Shown here: piece by piece, positions 62,029 to 64,000 of the stretch
How positions within the stretch are numbered: the stretch's first letter is position 1
Layout of the letters: every line of letters begins with the position of its first letter
Source of the DNA: Anabaena sp051781005
GTDB lineage: Bacteria; Cyanobacteriota; Cyanobacteriia; Cyanobacteriales; Nostocaceae
Assembly (NCBI RefSeq): GCF_051781005.1
Contig: NZ_JBPWOA010000019.1
Span: forward strand, 186,001 to 250,000
Reading direction: 5' to 3'
DNA length: 64,000 nt
The notes under the pieces: model-generated
What the model was told of the DNA's origin: nothing
The model's input: only the letters and a program-made list of their open reading frames with translations
Database searches by the model: none
Program-made: the position numbers and the translations under genes

Positions 62029-62093
62029 GGTGGGTTAGACGCAACGGGTAATATGGTATTAACAGATTGCCTCAATTCGCGTCGTAACCCACC
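62029..62093. repeat. Dispersed inverted repeat after leuA
   Basis: GGTGGGTTAGACGC (62029-62042) and GCGTCGTAACCCACC (62079-62093) form a long interrupted hairpin. The right arm reaches into the last codons of the converging DUF29-like gene. Simpler hairpins of the same GTTGGGTT/AACCCAAC style lie at 52110-52140 and 56595-56622. Confidence 0.6.
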
Positions 62094-62536
62094 TTTATCA
62101 ATTCCAGCGCCTGAGTTAATATTTCTTGTTCATTAACCATAGCTGCTAATTCTTCGGTTTCATAACGTCCCTCATAAGCTTCTAGCGCTGCTCTTTTCAG
62201 TGCTACTTGATATCCTTGTTGGAGAATTTCCATTAATTCTGTTTGATTCAAGTAAACACCACCAGATTTGCGGTGTTTGTTAATTTTATTAATTTCCCGC
62301 ACTGCATTTTCTATAGATATTTCCCAAGAACGAGTAGAACGTTTTTCCGCTTTTTGTTTAATTAAATGGATGAGTAGAATTACGCCATAACTATCAATTT
62401 TATTGATTTTATCGCTTAGGCTCATTTCTTCTAATTCATCCACTAACAGTAAAGCTTCATTGATTTTTCCTTGTTCTAGAAGTTGTCTTAGTTCGAGTAG
62501 TTCTTCCATGTTGGTTGTGGAAATTGTGATTAGCAA
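62072..62536 (-). CDS. DUF29-like family protein
   Basis: 154 residues, or about 145 from the internal ATG at 62509 (MEELLELRQLLEQG). The middle part (INKIDSYGVILLIHLIKQKAEKRSTRSWEISIENAVREIN) matches the helical DUF29 pattern; the ends are Glu-rich helices. The family is common in cyanobacteria, and no function is known. Its C-terminal codons come from the dispersed repeat at 62079. Confidence 0.6.
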   Translation of the reverse strand: MLITISTTNMEELLELRQLLEQGKINEALLLVDELEEMSLSDKINKIDSYGVILLIHLIKQKAEKRSTRSWEISIENAVREINKINKHRKSGGVYLNQTELMEILQQGYQVALKRAALEAYEGRYETEELAAMVNEQEILTQALELIKVGYDAN

Positions 62537-62694
62537 TTAATATCTATTATATTTTGAATCTATAACTAAATATAAATATACCTTATGTAAATATATTTGT
62601 GGAGACCAACATGAAAATTCGACAACTACAACTAAAAATTTTTAATCAAATCGGACTGCTATACTATAATACACTTTAAGTAAAAAGCTTAGAT

Positions 62695-63903
62695 ATGAAA
62701 GAAGCTTGTCACATAGCTACTGGAAGAATAGTTCGTGCATCTGAAGTAGATTATCCAGAATATCACGGAATTTTACAGTGTCCACATTGTAAAGTTGCAA
62801 TGCAACTCACAAAAGAATATATTCGTAATGGAAAAATAATAATACCTGCTGCTTTTAAACACCCTGAAGCAGAAACGGAATTACAAAAAAAATGCCCCTA
62901 TAGAGCGAACAGTGATTCTAATACAATAAATTCAAAACCAATTTTTAGTGAATCTAGAGGACAATGTTTTAAAGTTTTAAAGAAGAAGTTTATAAGTAAA
63001 TTAAAAAAACATAGTAAAGTCAGTCTTACAAAATATTCTTCAAAAAATACATTATCATTAGAATGTGTTAATATATTTATTTCTGTAATTTGTAAACTAA
63101 TATCATTACCCAATAATGGTAAATTTATTCAAGAACAGGAAGTATACATTCAAGAAGTAATTAAAGCTCAAACATTTAAACTCGATGAAAAAGCTAATTC
63201 ATATTTCTGTAAAGGTCAAGATTTACGCAAAGAAAAAAAGGAATTTATTAAAATAAATCAAGACCAAATTAAAAAAGATATTAAAGAACACATATCTAAA
63301 CAAGCAAATTTAAGTTCCATACGTAATCACCCTGTGTTAGAAAATTTATGTACTTCCGATAAAGAATTATTAGACTTGGATCGTTTCATATCTTCCTTTC
63401 TAAATAGTTGTACTCTAGATAGTTGTACAATCTCTTCTGATAAAGAATATAATAGTTGGTGGAAAGAAGTTTATATAAATTATCAGACCGAAATTCTTAG
63501 AATAAATGTAAAATTCATCAGCGGTGTTGATATTGATAATAATTATTCAGATTTAGAAATAAAACGAAGGGCTGTTAAGTGGTTACTAGAGTTTTTGTGT
63601 TGTGATGGTAAAGATATGGATAAATTTAGAACAGACACATTAAATTATATTCTTGGTAAATATGTTGATAATGAAGAAATTAAATTAATGTGTAGAGATA
63701 CAAATAACCAATTTTTAGCTATTCTAGACCAATTTCTATTAGATGAAAAATCAGTAGAGACTTTTTTTAAACAAAAATATTCGGGAAATTTTTCAGGTAA
63801 AAATGCAGCTATTTTTCAGCAAATTGAAAAAATCCATAATCTAGTATTTCGTTTAATTATAGATTATTTACTTGATTTTCCTTGGCATCAGCTTAGAGAT
63901 TAG
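62695..63903 (+). CDS. Hypothetical protein with an N-terminal zinc-binding segment
   Basis: 402 residues, notably AT-rich compared with its neighbours. The N-terminus has CPHCKVAMQLTKEYIRNGK, then FKHPEAETELQKKCPYR, a C-x2-C...H...C arrangement that recalls the CoiA-like competence/nuclease N-terminus. The remaining 330 residues are Lys/Ile/Asn-rich and mostly helical, with no motif I recognise. The composition suggests recent acquisition. The promoter-like TATAAT just upstream (about 62662) supports expression. Confidence 0.5.
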   Translation: MKEACHIATGRIVRASEVDYPEYHGILQCPHCKVAMQLTKEYIRNGKIIIPAAFKHPEAETELQKKCPYRANSDSNTINSKPIFSESRGQCFKVLKKKFISKLKKHSKVSLTKYSSKNTLSLECVNIFISVICKLISLPNNGKFIQEQEVYIQEVIKAQTFKLDEKANSYFCKGQDLRKEKKEFIKINQDQIKKDIKEHISKQANLSSIRNHPVLENLCTSDKELLDLDRFISSFLNSCTLDSCTISSDKEYNSWWKEVYINYQTEILRINVKFISGVDIDNNYSDLEIKRRAVKWLLEFLCCDGKDMDKFRTDTLNYILGKYVDNEEIKLMCRDTNNQFLAILDQFLLDEKSVETFFKQKYSGNFSGKNAAIFQQIEKIHNLVFRLIIDYLLDFPWHQLRD

Positions 63904-63916
63904 CTATAAATCCTCA

Positions 63917-64000
63917 ATGATAACTCCTTGGAATCGTAAAGAAATACAACGTCCACCACGATACAAAGGTGTAGGTACTGCATTATTGAGATATGCACGA
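63917..64000 (+). CDS. GNAT acetyltransferase-like fragment, runs off the window
   Basis: From the ATG at 63917 the frame reads MITPWNRKEIQRPPRYKGVG then TALLRYAR at the window edge. RYKGVGTALLRYA is GNAT motif A (acetyl-CoA loop). In normal GNAT proteins about 50-80 residues precede this motif; here only 10 do, so the N-terminus may be lost. The minus strand is also open here and encodes a 31-codon tail, but without a recognisable motif. Confidence 0.45.
   Translation, partial: MITPWNRKEIQRPPRYKGVGTALLRYAR

Overview
The window comes from a filamentous heterocystous cyanobacterium (order Nostocales, Anabaena/Nostoc/Dolichospermum-like). The evidence is an orange carotenoid protein gene, a CyaC-type adenylate cyclase hybrid kinase, a CHASE2 Ser/Thr kinase, the DUF3038/DUF4335 pair, many GCGATCGC (HIP1) octamers, heptanucleotide tandem repeats (AATTCGT, AGTCATT, ATCCAAA), low GC content and several MITE-like elements. 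Genus cannot be fixed from the sequence alone.

Layout. 1-1.1 kb: two small toxin-antitoxin modules, a PIN toxin broken by an in-frame stop and an intact HicAB pair. 1.3-5.5 kb: purL and purF. 5.7-9.8 kb: accessory genes, including two Uma2 nucleases and a Ser/Thr kinase-FGE protein split by a frameshift whose C-terminus resembles a retroelement-diversified region. 9.9-18.9 kb: ABC permease, apt, DUF3038/DUF4335, an FHA-containing class A PBP, lspA and bioY. 19.2-23.5 kb: pstSCAB behind a clear Pho box. 23.7-24.4 kb: a REP/RAYT unit and tRNA-Gly. 24.5-37.2 kb: a TonB-like protein, a CyaC-like cyclase, hisC, a hydrolase, and a divergent pair of FecR-type and outer-membrane-like proteins. 37.3-49.6 kb: sulfurtransferase, MnmC-like methyltransferase, glmU, a DUF433/DUF5615 pair, ocp, asparaginase, DUF2256, a GAF sensor and pyrD. 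50.0-54.0 kb: the Ro/Y-RNA locus. 54.1-64 kb: an HTH-STAND ATPase, a CHASE2 kinase, a NYN protein, leuA and accessory genes.

The main discovery is at 50.03-54.04 kb. A Ro60-type TROVE/vWA protein gene (52272-53873) is accompanied, on the same strand, by six tRNA-shaped elements with no anticodon arm. They have an acceptor stem and a T-arm; five have a D-arm and four encode a 3' CCA. Where the anticodon arm should be, each carries a conserved hairpin of the form CUUGCCU-GNRA (or UUUU)-AGGCCGA, followed by GGRUUAUCG. CUUG and CCGA are the two halves of the classical Ro-binding site of Y RNAs, but here in reversed order and joined by a tetraloop. The elements therefore look like circularly permuted Y RNAs: the RNA ends sit at the tRNA acceptor, not at the Ro-binding stem. 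A seventh copy of the hairpin lies 11 nt upstream of the ro start codon, overlapping the translation-initiation region, which suggests Ro could repress its own translation. Four elements form two copies of a 326-bp tandem duplication, and two tRNA-body types (glycine-like and glutamine-like) share one Ro-binding core.
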